From positions 77,814-141,813 of the forward strand of contig CALKHP010000060.1 of assembly GCA_937988775.1 (NCBI GenBank): DNA of 64,000 nt, read 5' to 3'. Below are positions 50,528 through 59,600 of the stretch, one piece after another. The notes under the pieces were generated by a model. It had not been told where the DNA came from. It did not search any database and was given only the letters and a program-made list of their open reading frames with translations. Origin of the DNA: an uncultured Alphaproteobacteria bacterium. Lineage in GTDB: Bacteria; Pseudomonadota; Alphaproteobacteria; Rhizobiales; Beijerinckiaceae. Position numbers and translations under genes: made by a program. Each line of letters begins with the position of its first letter. The first letter of the stretch is position 1.

Positions 50528-51855
50528 TCGTGCCACGCAGCCTGCAGTGGCGGCTGTCGCTCTGGCTGGGACTGGGCATCACCCTGCTCTGGGCCGTCGC
50601 GGCCGGAGTGACCGCGCAGATGCTGCGCCATGAAATGAACGAGGTCTTCGACAGCGCGCTCGAGGAGACCGGGCAACGCCTGCTGCCGCTCGCCGTCCGC
50701 GACGTCATCAGCCGCGACAGCGACGATGAGGCAAGCCAGAGCGTCGCGACGATGCGCGAGCATGACGAATATTTTACCTATGTGGTGCGCGATGCTGAGG
50801 GCCAGGTGCTGCTGCGCTCCCACAAGGCCGATCTGTCCGTCTTTCCGCCATTCACCCTCATGGGCTTTGCCGACACCCCCACCCACCGCATCTATTCCGA
50901 TGCTGCGCTCAAGGGCACCATCACGATAGCAGTGGCCGAACCGCTTGCCCGCCGCCGCATGGTTGCCCAAAAGGTGTTACTCGGGCTGGCACTTCCGCTT
51001 GGCCTGATCGTCCCCATCAGCCTGATCGGCGTGTGGGTGGTCATACGTCTGTCGATGATGCCGCTGCGGCGATTCCGCTCCGATATCGAGGTCCGGGGTG
51101 CCGGCGACCTGACACCCATTTCCGCCCACGGCCTACCCTCCGAGATCCAGCCGAATGCATTGGCGGTGAATCACTTGCTGGAGCGGTTGAGGCGCACGCT
51201 GGAGGCCGAGCGTAGCTTTACTGCCAATGCTGCCCATGAACTACGCACGCCAGTCGCCGCGGCGCTTGCGCAGACGCAAAGGCTGATAATCGAAACGACA
51301 GACGTGACCGCGCGCGACCGCGCCAGCGCGATCGAGACGGCATTGCGCCGGCTTTCCCGGCTATCGGAAAAGCTCCTGCAACTTGCAAGGGCCGAGGGTG
51401 CCCGCCTTCGGGCCGCGGAGCCAAGTGACGTGGCCGCTATCTTATCGATGCTCGTCCAGGAAATGACCGCAAGCGCCGATAGCGCGGGCTGCATTAACCT
51501 GACCCTGCCTGAAGCTCCGGTGTTGTCGCGCATCGATCCCGACGCCTTCGCGATCCTGGCGCGCAACCTGATCGAGAACGCGCTCAAGCATGGCGCGCGG
51601 CAAGAGCCGGTACGTGTGACGCTGTCAGCGGAAGGTGTGCTGAGCGTCGCCAATGCGGGGCCGGCCGTGCAGCCGGAACTGCTTGCCCGCCTGTCCGAGC
51701 CGTTCGAGCGGGGGCAGGCGCAGGCAGACGGTGCAGGCCTTGGACTGGCCATCGCCCGGACGATTGCCGCCGGCGTCGGTGGCAGGATCGAACTGCTTTC
51801 ACCGCGGGAGAGGCGAGAGGACGGTTTCGAAGCCCGGTTTTTCATGGGCGCATGA
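50524..51855 (+). CDS. Sensor histidine kinase (QseC-like)
   Basis: 443 residues. Helices near 13-35 and 158-180, periplasmic loop between, a HAMP-like linker, and the H box FTANAAHELRTPVAAALAQT (His238). N box ARNLIENALKHG and G2 GAGLGLAIARTIA are good, but the G1 box, normally D-x-G-x-G, reads VANAGPAVQP and lacks the Asp. Such G1 changes occur in some QseC-like kinases, yet reduced ATP affinity is possible. Confidence 0.92.
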   Translation: MIVPRSLQWRLSLWLGLGITLLWAVAAGVTAQMLRHEMNEVFDSALEETGQRLLPLAVRDVISRDSDDEASQSVATMREHDEYFTYVVRDAEGQVLLRSHKADLSVFPPFTLMGFADTPTHRIYSDAALKGTITIAVAEPLARRRMVAQKVLLGLALPLGLIVPISLIGVWVVIRLSMMPLRRFRSDIEVRGAGDLTPISAHGLPSEIQPNALAVNHLLERLRRTLEAERSFTANAAHELRTPVAAALAQTQRLIIETTDVTARDRASAIETALRRLSRLSEKLLQLARAEGARLRAAEPSDVAAILSMLVQEMTASADSAGCINLTLPEAPVLSRIDPDAFAILARNLIENALKHGARQEPVRVTLSAEGVLSVANAGPAVQPELLARLSEPFERGQAQADGAGLGLAIARTIAAGVGGRIELLSPRERREDGFEARFFMGA

Positions 51856-51943
51856 TGGCGCGATCTGCCTGGAAATGGGCAACGATGCGAAGATGAGGTT
51901 TTGGGTAGCGTATTGCGCCGACTGAAACGATCGAGAGGATGAC

Positions 51944-52201
51944 GTGAAGCGATCTTTGTCGTTGGACTTTGACGCTGGGAAAGCATTTTATCCGACGCGC
52001 TTGGGCCAACGCTGGCCTTTCGAACGCGAAGTGATGGTCGATTATCTGTGCATCGCTGGCAGAAAGGAGGGGCGGGTCGTTGAATATATCGACCATCTAC
52101 ACGAGCACTTCGTCGATCCCTGCCGGGTCCGCAGCGCCGCATACATGCCGCTGCAGCGTCCAGGTTACTCGATTGAAATAAAGCGTGCCCCCCTTGGGAC
52201 A
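51944..52201 (+). pseudogene. L-fuconate dehydratase (enolase superfamily), C-terminal remnant
   Basis: GRVVEYIDHLHEHFVDPCRV followed by AAYMPLQRPGYSIEIK is the C-terminal end of fuconate dehydratases (EYVDHLHEHF, YMPP-x-x-PGYS-x-EM). Catalytic parts are missing. The 51856-51943 gap shows nothing. Confidence 0.7.
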
Positions 52202-52768
52202 CTATCGGTTTCGTGGCTGAGGCAGCATGCGCCGCAACACGTCATCGTGTCGGAAAAAGTGGTGATAGAGCGCTGCCGTGACGTGCAGCCCAATCAGCGC
52301 GAGCAGCGCCCACATCATGTAGGTGTGAATATCTCCGGCAGTGAGTGCCCAGCGGGCTTTCGGGGCGGCGATGCTGGGGAGCGGAATGAGGCCGAACACG
52401 TTGACCGAGAGCGAATGAGCGGAGGCAGAAGCCCAGCCGAGAAACGGTCCGATCAGCAGGATCAAATAGAACAGGCCGTGCGTCACACTCGCTGACCAGC
52501 GCTCCCAGCCCATCAGGCCAGGCGTGTCCAGCGGGACGGGATGGCGCAGGCGCAGCGTCAGGCGGATTGCCATGACGACGAGAATCACCACGCCGAGCGC
52601 AAAGTGCCGGCTAATGAGCGGTTCGAGTACCGTGTTGCGTCCGATACCGGGCATCAAGATAGCAACCACGAATTGCGCCAAGACAAGCAGGACGATCAGC
52701 CAGTGCAGGGCTTTCGCCATGGCGCTGTAGCCTGATGTTGCCGATTGAGAACCGTTGCCGTGCTGCAT
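52202..52768 (-). CDS. Cytochrome b561
   Basis: 188 residues, four hydrophobic helices. Haem ligand candidates: His22 (KALHWLIVLL), His55 (ISRHFALGV), His147 (GDIHTYMMW) and His161 (IGLHVTA), the pattern of bacterial CybB with two b haems. It moves electrons between quinol and a periplasmic or membrane partner. The gene ends against the fuconate dehydratase remnant. Confidence 0.92.
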   Translation of the reverse strand: MQHGNGSQSATSGYSAMAKALHWLIVLLVLAQFVVAILMPGIGRNTVLEPLISRHFALGVVILVVMAIRLTLRLRHPVPLDTPGLMGWERWSASVTHGLFYLILLIGPFLGWASASAHSLSVNVFGLIPLPSIAAPKARWALTAGDIHTYMMWALLALIGLHVTAALYHHFFRHDDVLRRMLPQPRNR

Positions 52769-52805
52769 CGATGCTCTCCAATGTCGGCCGTATGGGTGCG
52801 AGGGC

Positions 52806-53465
52806 TCAGGCGCGATGCTCCAGACGGTAGACGCTGGTGCTCATGCGGGTGAGGCCGCGCGCGGCGAACTTCGGCTCCTGCGCCAGGATATCGCGCTCAT
52901 CCAGGGCCTGGATCGTCCAGCGCCCTTCATACAGGGTGCTGACCTCGGCCGGGTTGACGGCAAAGGGTGGCCCGTCCATTTCCTGTTGCGGATAGTCGAT
53001 GGTCAGCAGCAGGCCGCGGCAGCGCTCAGGCAAGCGCCCATAGACCTCCGTGACGTAGCGCTGTCGCATGACGCCCGGCAAGGCGACCAGTGCTGCACGG
53101 TCGTAGACGGCGGCGCAGCCGGCCAGGGTCGCCACGTCCAGATTGAATATATCGCCGCAGATCACCTCGATATTGCCGGCGACGTGGTGCCGCCCGAGCG
53201 AAGAGTCGTGGCTTGTCGGCGTGAGCCGGTTCTCGGCGAAGAATTGCGCGACGGCCACAGCCGACAACTCGACGGCGAGCACGCGATGCCCTTGGCTTGC
53301 GAGCCAGATGATGTCGAGGGATTTGCCTGCCAGAGGGACCAGCACCTGGCTGCCGGCCGGCAGCGCCAGGCTGGGCCAATGCTTCTCCAGCAAGGGCATC
53401 ACGCGGTCCCGGTGAAAGCCGATTTGCCCGTCACGCCAGCGCTGTAGCCAGAATTCCGTGTCCAT
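52806..53465 (-). CDS. tpm: Thiopurine S-methyltransferase-family protein (TPMT)
   Basis: 219 residues from the ATG at 53465 behind GGGAGAG. FWLQRWRDGQIGFHRDRVMP is the family opening; VLVPLAGKSLDIIWLASQGH is the SAM-binding glycine/charged motif; YDRAALVALP and LLTIDYPQQEMDGPPF follow. Bacterial TPMTs methylate thiols, selenite or tellurite derivatives. It lies 37 bp from the cytochrome b561 gene on the same strand, fitting a metalloid/redox stress locus. Confidence 0.93.
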   Translation of the reverse strand: MDTEFWLQRWRDGQIGFHRDRVMPLLEKHWPSLALPAGSQVLVPLAGKSLDIIWLASQGHRVLAVELSAVAVAQFFAENRLTPTSHDSSLGRHHVAGNIEVICGDIFNLDVATLAGCAAVYDRAALVALPGVMRQRYVTEVYGRLPERCRGLLLTIDYPQQEMDGPPFAVNPAEVSTLYEGRWTIQALDERDILAQEPKFAARGLTRMSTSVYRLEHRA

Positions 53466-53578
53466 GATCTCTCCCGCGACATCCACCGCGTCCGAGGGAG
53501 CACTTGGCGTGCGGCCCGGGCGGCGCAACGAAGTTCGTTCCACTGGTGCGATCGATCATAGACCCGCAATCGCGACAA

Positions 53579-54001
53579 TTACGGGTTGACTGTGATCTGA
53601 TCCGCGTATTTGGCGAGAATTTCGCCGACCTTTTGCATGATCTCGGCCTGCATCTTCAATTGCAGCTTTTCATTGCCCGCGGGGAGTTGAGGGATCATGG
53701 AATGGCCGTTCATCATGCCACGGCCCATCGTCTCGTTTGGCATCATGCCGCTCATCATACCACCGCCCATCATGGCGCCATGTTGCATCATGCGGCCATC
53801 CATCATGCCGCAACTCATCGCGCCGTCCGACGCGCTGTGTTTCTGCATCATGTCGCCTTTCATCATGCCGCCAGCCATATTGCCTTGCGGCATCATGTCT
53901 GACTTATCCGGTGCCCCTTGGGTGTCTGCGGCGAGTGCCGACACGCCGGTGCCAGCGAGCAGGACGGAGAGCAGCGCGGCTATCATGTATCTGTTTTTCA
54001 T
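53579..54001 (-). CDS. Methionine-rich exported protein, probable copper/silver binder
   Basis: 140 residues. Signal peptide about 1-25 (AALLSVLLAGTGVSALAAD). The centre is packed with Met pairs (AGGMMKGDMM, MMDGRMMQHGAMMGGGMM) plus His and one Cys: a typical Cu(I)/Ag(I)-binding array. The C-terminal 40 residues form a helix (KLQLKMQAEIMQKVGEILAK). Function as a periplasmic metal sponge is inferred. Confidence 0.75.
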   Translation of the reverse strand: MKNRYMIAALLSVLLAGTGVSALAADTQGAPDKSDMMPQGNMAGGMMKGDMMQKHSASDGAMSCGMMDGRMMQHGAMMGGGMMSGMMPNETMGRGMMNGHSMIPQLPAGNEKLQLKMQAEIMQKVGEILAKYADQITVNP

Positions 54002-54164
54002 CTGAAATTCCTGAATAGTCTCAACCGAGGCTCACCACATAGCCCCGCCTTGTGTCGTGACTTTACAAGGATACCAAGGACCGGATGGCCGTCTCTCGGG
54101 TAGGAACCATAGCGTCGGCTTGATGCCCGCGCCTTGTGATAGCGCAATTTTGGGAGAAAACATC

Positions 54165-54658
54165 ATGAGCGACGGCCCGCTCTGGCAAACTGGATCATCG
54201 AGCAGGTCTCCGACGCCCTGATCTATGCTGATCGCTCCGCCAGGATTGTGCGCTGGAATTCCGCTGCCTGTCAGTTGCTCGGCTACAGCATGGCAGAAGC
54301 ATTGAGCAGCGGCCTGGATTTGATCATTCCCGAGCACTTGCGCGTAGCGCACTGGGCTAGCTTCAAGGCAACCATCGACAGCGGAAGGAATAAACTGCAG
54401 GGGCACCCGACGCTGACACGCGCGGCGCGCAAGGGCGGCCAGAAGTTCTATATTGAGATGACCTACACGCTCGTCAAAGATCCGGGCGGTGTGGCTATAG
54501 GTTCGGTCGTTATGGCACGTGACGCGATCGGACGAGTCGAAAAGCAACGCGCGGCCCGTAGCGCTGGTGCGCACCGCGCACGTTATCCTCATAGAAGCAG
54601 GCCGAGCCTTATTTTAAGGGCGCGCAATAAGCTGAATGAAGTGCTGCCACGATGGTGA
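54165..54658 (+). pseudogene. PAS-domain sensor protein with an N-terminal frameshift
   Basis: An ATG at 54165 with GGGAG upstream opens MSDGPLWQ but hits a stop after 19 codons; the next frame continues WIIEQVSDALIYADRSARIV, RWNSAACQLLGYSMAEALSS, LDLIIPEHLRVAHWASF and VMARDAIGRVEKQRA, a complete PAS fold similar to small PAS proteins in these bacteria. A single base near 54186-54190 would restore the frame. The tail runs into the ArsR gene on the other strand. A shorter product from GTG 54248 is possible but would lack the first PAS strand. Confidence 0.6.
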
Positions 54659-54911
54659 GTACTTCAGCCCGGGCGATATGGTAGTAGACGGATGTCCCCT
54701 CGCGCCGCGCCTCCACGAGCCCATCGGATCGCAGCCGCATGAGCTGCTGCGACATCGGGACCTGATCAATCCCAAGGTCGTGGCGCAACTCGGCGACTGA
54801 TTTTTCTCCATCCACGAGGGCGCAGAGCACCAAAAGCCGCTGAGGGTGCGACAGGCTGCGCATCAACACGGCGGCGGATTCCGCGGCTGGGATCATGTCC
54901 TTTACATTCAT
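54609..54911 (-). CDS. ArsR-family repressor, BigR/SqrR-like (sulfide/persulfide sensing)
   Basis: 100 residues from the ATG at 54911. LMRSLSHPQRLLVLCALVDG, VAELRHDLGIDQVPMSQQLM, LRSDGLVEARREGTSVYY and the end AALHSAYC match BigR/SqrR, with Cys30 and Cys96 at the places where those regulators form an intramolecular polysulfide link. They derepress sulfide-detoxification genes. The divergent sqr remnant and DUF2892 gene are typical targets, supporting the call. Confidence 0.85.
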   Translation of the reverse strand: MNVKDMIPAAESAAVLMRSLSHPQRLLVLCALVDGEKSVAELRHDLGIDQVPMSQQLMRLRSDGLVEARREGTSVYYHIARAEVLTIVAALHSAYCAPLK

Positions 54912-54938
54912 ATTATTTAATTTATAACTTTTGAATGT
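54904..54938. promoter_or_regulatory. AT-rich inverted repeat at the repressor start, candidate operator
   Basis: ACATTCA (54904-54910) and TGAATGT (54932-54938) flank TATTATTTAATTTATAACTT. The dyad covers the ArsR start codon and the divergent promoter region, as expected for autoregulation. Confidence 0.45.
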
Positions 54939-55009
54939 TATGTGCAAATCGCCCACCGGTACCGGGGTAAGGCCTGCCGTCACTGCCGGGTCCGGTCGAC
55001 CCGATCGGA

Positions 55010-55023
55010 TTGAGCCAGATCAA
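55010..55023 (+). promoter_or_regulatory. FNR/CRP-type box upstream of the sqr remnant
   Basis: TTGAGCCAGATCAA fits TTGA-N6-TCAA, 54 bp before the ATG at 55077. With the BigR-type repressor it suggests combined sulfide and oxygen control of the downstream DUF2892-RND run. Confidence 0.5.
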
Positions 55024-55076
55024 GGCGGAATGACGCGATACAGGGCAATACGGCCGATAATTCTAGGGGAAACACC

Positions 55077-55332
55077 ATGTCTCATATCGTCGTTCCGGAG
55101 CAGCCCTCTGCGGAATCATCATGGCTTACGAGATGAAACACAAGCTGGGACGTGATGATCACCTCACCGTCGCCAATCTCGGCTCGACCCATTCCTTCGT
55201 GCCCTCCAATCCTTGGATTGCGGTCGGCTGGCGGCAGCCACGGGAGGTCAAGGCAAGAGCGAGACGTTCTGCGAGAACCTCATGCTCGACATCCGGAAGC
55301 TGAAAGAAGTCAATCCCGAGACGGCAGAGTAG
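55077..55332 (+). pseudogene. sqr: Sulfide:quinone oxidoreductase, heavily deleted remnant
   Basis: MSHIVV begins like Sqr; after a one-base loss near 55095 the second frame reads GAALCGIIMAYEMKHKLGRD then DHLTVANLGSTHSFVPSNPW and IAVGWRQP, the FAD-binding start of Sqr (GAG-x-x-G, VPSNPW-x-AVGWR). About 340 residues that should follow are missing; a third frame gives SETFCENLMLDIRKLKEV and a stop at 55332, whose origin is unclear. The gene cannot make an active enzyme. Confidence 0.75.
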
Positions 55333-55369
55333 CCGTTGTTTCGCTTAGGTACCTGAACAGGAGAAAACA

Positions 55370-55573
55370 ATGACGATCGATCGTGCTGTCATGATGTTCG
55401 CCGGGCTCATGGTCCTCGTGTCACTGGCGCTCGGATTTTATATGTCGCCATGGTGGTATCTGCTCACCGCATTTGTCGGACTGAACCTGTTTCAGGCTTC
55501 GATCACCGGGTTTTGCCCGGCCGCCATGGTCTTCAGGAAACTCGGCTGCCGCGCGGGCACCGTGTTCAAATAA
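55370..55573 (+). CDS. DUF2892 membrane protein (YgaP transmembrane domain type)
   Basis: 67 residues after AGGAG. Two membrane helices around PWWYLLTAFVGLNLFQASI, then TGFCPAAMVFRKLGCRAG: the DUF2892 signature with its conserved Cys residues. Found with BigR-type repressors and rhodaneses, and as the anchor domain of YgaP. Likely part of sulfide or thiocyanate handling in the inner membrane. Confidence 0.88.
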   Translation: MTIDRAVMMFAGLMVLVSLALGFYMSPWWYLLTAFVGLNLFQASITGFCPAAMVFRKLGCRAGTVFK

Positions 55574-55639
55574 GGGCTGCGCGCCCTATCCCGATTGTCG
55601 TGCCGTGACGCTTCTAACTCCGTGAAAGTCGTGCGCTCC

Positions 55640-56653
55640 ATGCCTCGATCGTTGCCGCGATTTCTGATGATGGTGCTGGTCATGATGGCGATTCTGGCCG
55701 CGCGAAGCGCCGTTGCGGCCGAATTCACCGTGAAGGCGACGATCGTTCCTGAAATGAAGGCGGTTTTCGGCCAGGTCGAAAGCCGGATCGTCGTGCTGGC
55801 GCGTGCCCGTATTGGCGGCTCGATCCGCGACTTGCGCATCAGCCAGGGCGACGAGGTCAAGGAGGGAGAGGCCATCGCTGTCGTTGTCGACGACAAGCTG
55901 GCGCTTCAACTCAACGCCGCGAACGCCAGGATCGATGCGCTCAATTCGCAACGCGAGAACGCACGCGTTCAGCTTGAACGCATTCAGCAACTGAGAGTGA
56001 CCGGTGCAAGTACGCAAGCCAGCCTTGATCAGGCAAGAATGCAGTTTGAGGTGACCACCAACCAGGTCGTGGCGGCGGAGGCCGACAAGACCGTCATCGA
56101 ACAGAGCGCGCGGGAAGGGACGGTCGTTGCTCCCGTTACGGGCCGGGTATTAACGGTTCCGATCACGCCAGGTTCTGTCGTTCTTCCCGGTGAGGAGGTC
56201 GCTCGCATCGCCCCAGGGCCTTATTATCTGCGTCTGTCGCTGCCGGAGCGCCATGCCGCGGAAATCGTACAGGGCTCAGATGTCCGCGTTGGTGGGCGCG
56301 GATTGATGCAGTCGCCCGATGGGGCCGTAGCCGCTCGTCCAGGACGGATCGTCAAGATCTACCCCGAGATCAGCGACGGCCGCGTCATTGCCGATGTCGA
56401 GGTTGCGGGTATCGGCGATTATTTTGTCAACGAGCGTACGCTGGTGTCGATTCCGGTCGGCAAGCGCCCCGTGCTGGCTGTGCCGCCGCAGGCGATCCGG
56501 ACGCTGCATGGTATCGATTACGTCCGCATTGCCACCGCTGGCGGAGAAATGGATGTCGCTGTCATTCTCGGCGAGACCTTCGAGACGGAAACAGAAAGGC
56601 GTGTCGAAGTCCTGACCGGGTTGCATGACGGCGATCGGGTCATGCTGCCATGA
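55640..56653 (+). CDS. RND efflux periplasmic adaptor (HlyD/MFP family)
   Basis: 337 residues if started at the ATG at 55640 (upstream GTG codons are possible). Signal peptide FLMMVLVMMAILAARSAVAA. Barrel-sandwich halves GGSIRDLRISQGDEVKEGEA and APVTGRVLTVPITPGSVVLP surround a coiled coil (ARIDALNSQRENARVQLERI). It bridges the pump encoded next (4-bp overlap) to an outer-membrane channel not seen here. Confidence 0.9.
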   Translation: MPRSLPRFLMMVLVMMAILAARSAVAAEFTVKATIVPEMKAVFGQVESRIVVLARARIGGSIRDLRISQGDEVKEGEAIAVVVDDKLALQLNAANARIDALNSQRENARVQLERIQQLRVTGASTQASLDQARMQFEVTTNQVVAAEADKTVIEQSAREGTVVAPVTGRVLTVPITPGSVVLPGEEVARIAPGPYYLRLSLPERHAAEIVQGSDVRVGGRGLMQSPDGAVAARPGRIVKIYPEISDGRVIADVEVAGIGDYFVNERTLVSIPVGKRPVLAVPPQAIRTLHGIDYVRIATAGGEMDVAVILGETFETETERRVEVLTGLHDGDRVMLP

Positions 56654-59600
56654 AGCTCGGCATCGCGGGGGGCCTGACCCGCGCCTTTATCGCTTCGTCC
56701 CTCACGCCGCTTTTTTTGCTGGCAGCGCTGGCGTTGGGGTTTGTCGCGCTGGTCTCGCTACCACGCGAGGAGGAGCCGCAAATCTCCGTACCAATGGTGG
56801 ATATCCATGTCAGCGCCAACGGCCTCAAGGCAGAAGATGTCGTCAAGCTCGTCACCGAGCCGCTCGAACTGATCGTCAAGAGCATCGACGGCGTCGAGCA
56901 TGTTTATTCGCAGACAGAGGATGACGGCACCCTCGTCACGGCGCGCTTCAAGGTTGGCACGAGTTCCGATGCCGCCATCCTGAGAGTGCACGAGAAGATC
57001 CGCGCCAATATGGATCGCATCCCGGTCGGTATTCCTGAGCCGCTGATTGTCGGCCGAGGCATCGACGACGTGGCGATCGTCGTCGTCACCTTGCGGCCGA
57101 TGCCAGAGGCTGCCGCGCGCTGGACGGCAAACGGTCTGACGCGCCTTGCACGCGAACTGCAGGTTGAGGTCGCGAAACTGCCGGATATCGGTCTCACCTA
57201 CATTGTCGGTGAGCAGCCGGAGCAGTTCCGTGTCGAACCCGATCCGGAGAAGCTTTCGCTCTACGGCATCACGCTCCAGCAACTCGCAGCTAAGATCGAG
57301 GGCGCCAATCGGTCCTTCCGTCTCGGCATGGTGCGGGAGGATCGGCAGCAACGCGCCGTCGTCGCCGGCCAGACGCTGCAGGAACCGCCAGAGATCGGCA
57401 ATCTGCTGCTGACCGCCCGTGATGGCCGGCCGGTTTATGTCCGCGATGTCGCCAGAGTTGTGCTGGCGACATCACCGGCGGAGAACCGCGTCAGCGATAT
57501 CCGCAAGACGCCGACGGGGCTAGAGCGCGCCCCGACGGTCTCGCTTGCCATCGCCAAGCGGCCCGGAACCAATGCCGTTGTCATCGCCGACGACATCGTG
57601 CAGCGCCTCGAGGCGGTGCGTGGCCGAATCTTCCCGAAAGACGTGGAGATGACAGTTACACGCGACTATGGCGAGACCGCCAACGAAAAGGCCAACGAGC
57701 TTCTCTTCCATCTCGGCCTGGCGACGGTTTCGATCGTTATCCTCGTGGCTGTTGCCATCGGCTGGCGCGAGGCACTGGTGGTGGCAGTGGTCATACCGAC
57801 GACCATCCTTCTGACGCTCTTCGCCTCGTGGGTCATGGGCTATACGCTCAACCGTGTCAGCCTGTTCGCGCTGATCTTCTCGATCGGCATTCTTGTCGAT
57901 GATGCCATCGTGGTGATCGAGAACATCGCCCGGCACTGGGCAATGCAGGATGGTCGTTCGCGCGCTGCCGCGGCGATCGATGCTGTCGCGGAAGTCGGCA
58001 ATCCCACCATTATCGCGACCTTGACGGTGGTGGTCGCGCTGCTCCCCATGCTGTTCGTCTCCGGCATGATGGGGCCGTATATGAGCCCGATCCCGGCCAA
58101 TGCGTCGGCGGCGATGCTGTTTTCCTTCTTCGTCGCCGTAGTCCTGACGCCATGGCTGATGATGAAGCTCGGAACAGGGAGTGGTGCTGGAGCCCACGGT
58201 TCAGCCGAAGATAGCCGCCTCGGCCGTATCTATGTCGCGGTCGCCCGGCCCTTTCTCAAGACGCGGGTGCGGGCGTGGACCTTCCTGCTCGTTGTCGGCG
58301 TCGTCACGCTCGCCTCGCTTGGGCTGCTCTATACCAAGCACGTCACGGTGAAGCTGCTCCCCTTCGACAACAAGGCCAATCTCCAGGTCGTACTCGACCT
58401 GCCGAAGGGGTCTTCCATCGAGGATACCGACCGGGTGCTGCAAAGCATGGTCAATCGGCTCGCGAGCGTGCCGGAGATCGTCTCGTTCCAGACCTACGCC
58501 GGTACAGCGTCACCCTTCGACTTCAACGGCCTTGTCCGGCACTATTACCTGCGCTCCAACCCCGAGCAGGGCGATATCGCCGTGAACCTCCGGCCGAAGA
58601 GTAACCGGGCGCGCGCAAGCCATGCTATTGCGCTCGAGATTCGCGAGCGCCTCGAGGGGCTCGATCTGCCGGACGGCGCGGTGACGAAAGTGATCGAGCC
58701 GCCACCCGGACCGCCGGTGCTGGGCACGTTGCTGGCCGAAATCTATGGGCCAGACCCGGAGACCCGGCGCGCTGTCGCGGCAAAGGTGCGCGAAGCGTTC
58801 AGGAGCGTTCCCTTCATCGTGGATGTTGATGACAGCTATCGCAATCAGCCAGAGCGGCTGCGTATCTCGATCAATCAGGACAATCTGGAATATTATCGGG
58901 TCGAGCAATCCGACGTCTACGGTACGCTCCGCTACCTCTACGGTGGGACAACGGTCGGCTATTCGCATCGCGGTGGTAGCCGTCAACCGATCCCGATCCG
59001 GGTCGCGCTTCCTAAGACGGCCGCGGTGATGACTGAGCGGGCCATGACTACCCCGGTACCGGCAAACGCGCTGCCGGGCGGGCGCGGCGTGGTGGAACTC
59101 GGTGACGTCGTCTCTGTTGGGCGCGAACCAGCTTCCTGGCCGGTCTTCCGGCATAACGGTCGCGCCGCCGAGATGGTGATGGCGGAGCTGGCCGGTGCGT
59201 ATGAGGCGCCGATCTACGGCATGCTCGCCGTGAACGACGCCATCGCCAAAGCCAACTGGGGCAATCTGGCCAAGCCAGTCATCGCGCTGCACGGGCAGCC
59301 GGACGACGGAACCCATCCGACGCTGCTCTGGGATGGGGAATGGGAGGTGACTTGGGTGACGTTCCGCGACATGGGCGCGGCCTTCATAATCGCGATTCTT
59401 GGCATTTACATTCTTGTTGTCGCGCAGTTCAGCTCCTTCAAGCTGCCGCTGGTCATCCTGACGCCGATCCCGCTCACGTTCATCGGCATCATGCTTGGGC
59501 ACTGGCTGTTCAACGCGCCGTTCACGGCGACCTCAATGATTGGCTTCATCGCGCTCGCCGGCATCATCGTGCGCAACTCGATCCTGCTGGTCGATTTCAT

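Noticed and set aside
55121..55303. Independent 60-residue gene
   Set aside because: It is the frameshifted second piece of the sqr remnant, identified by VPSNPW-x-AVGWR.
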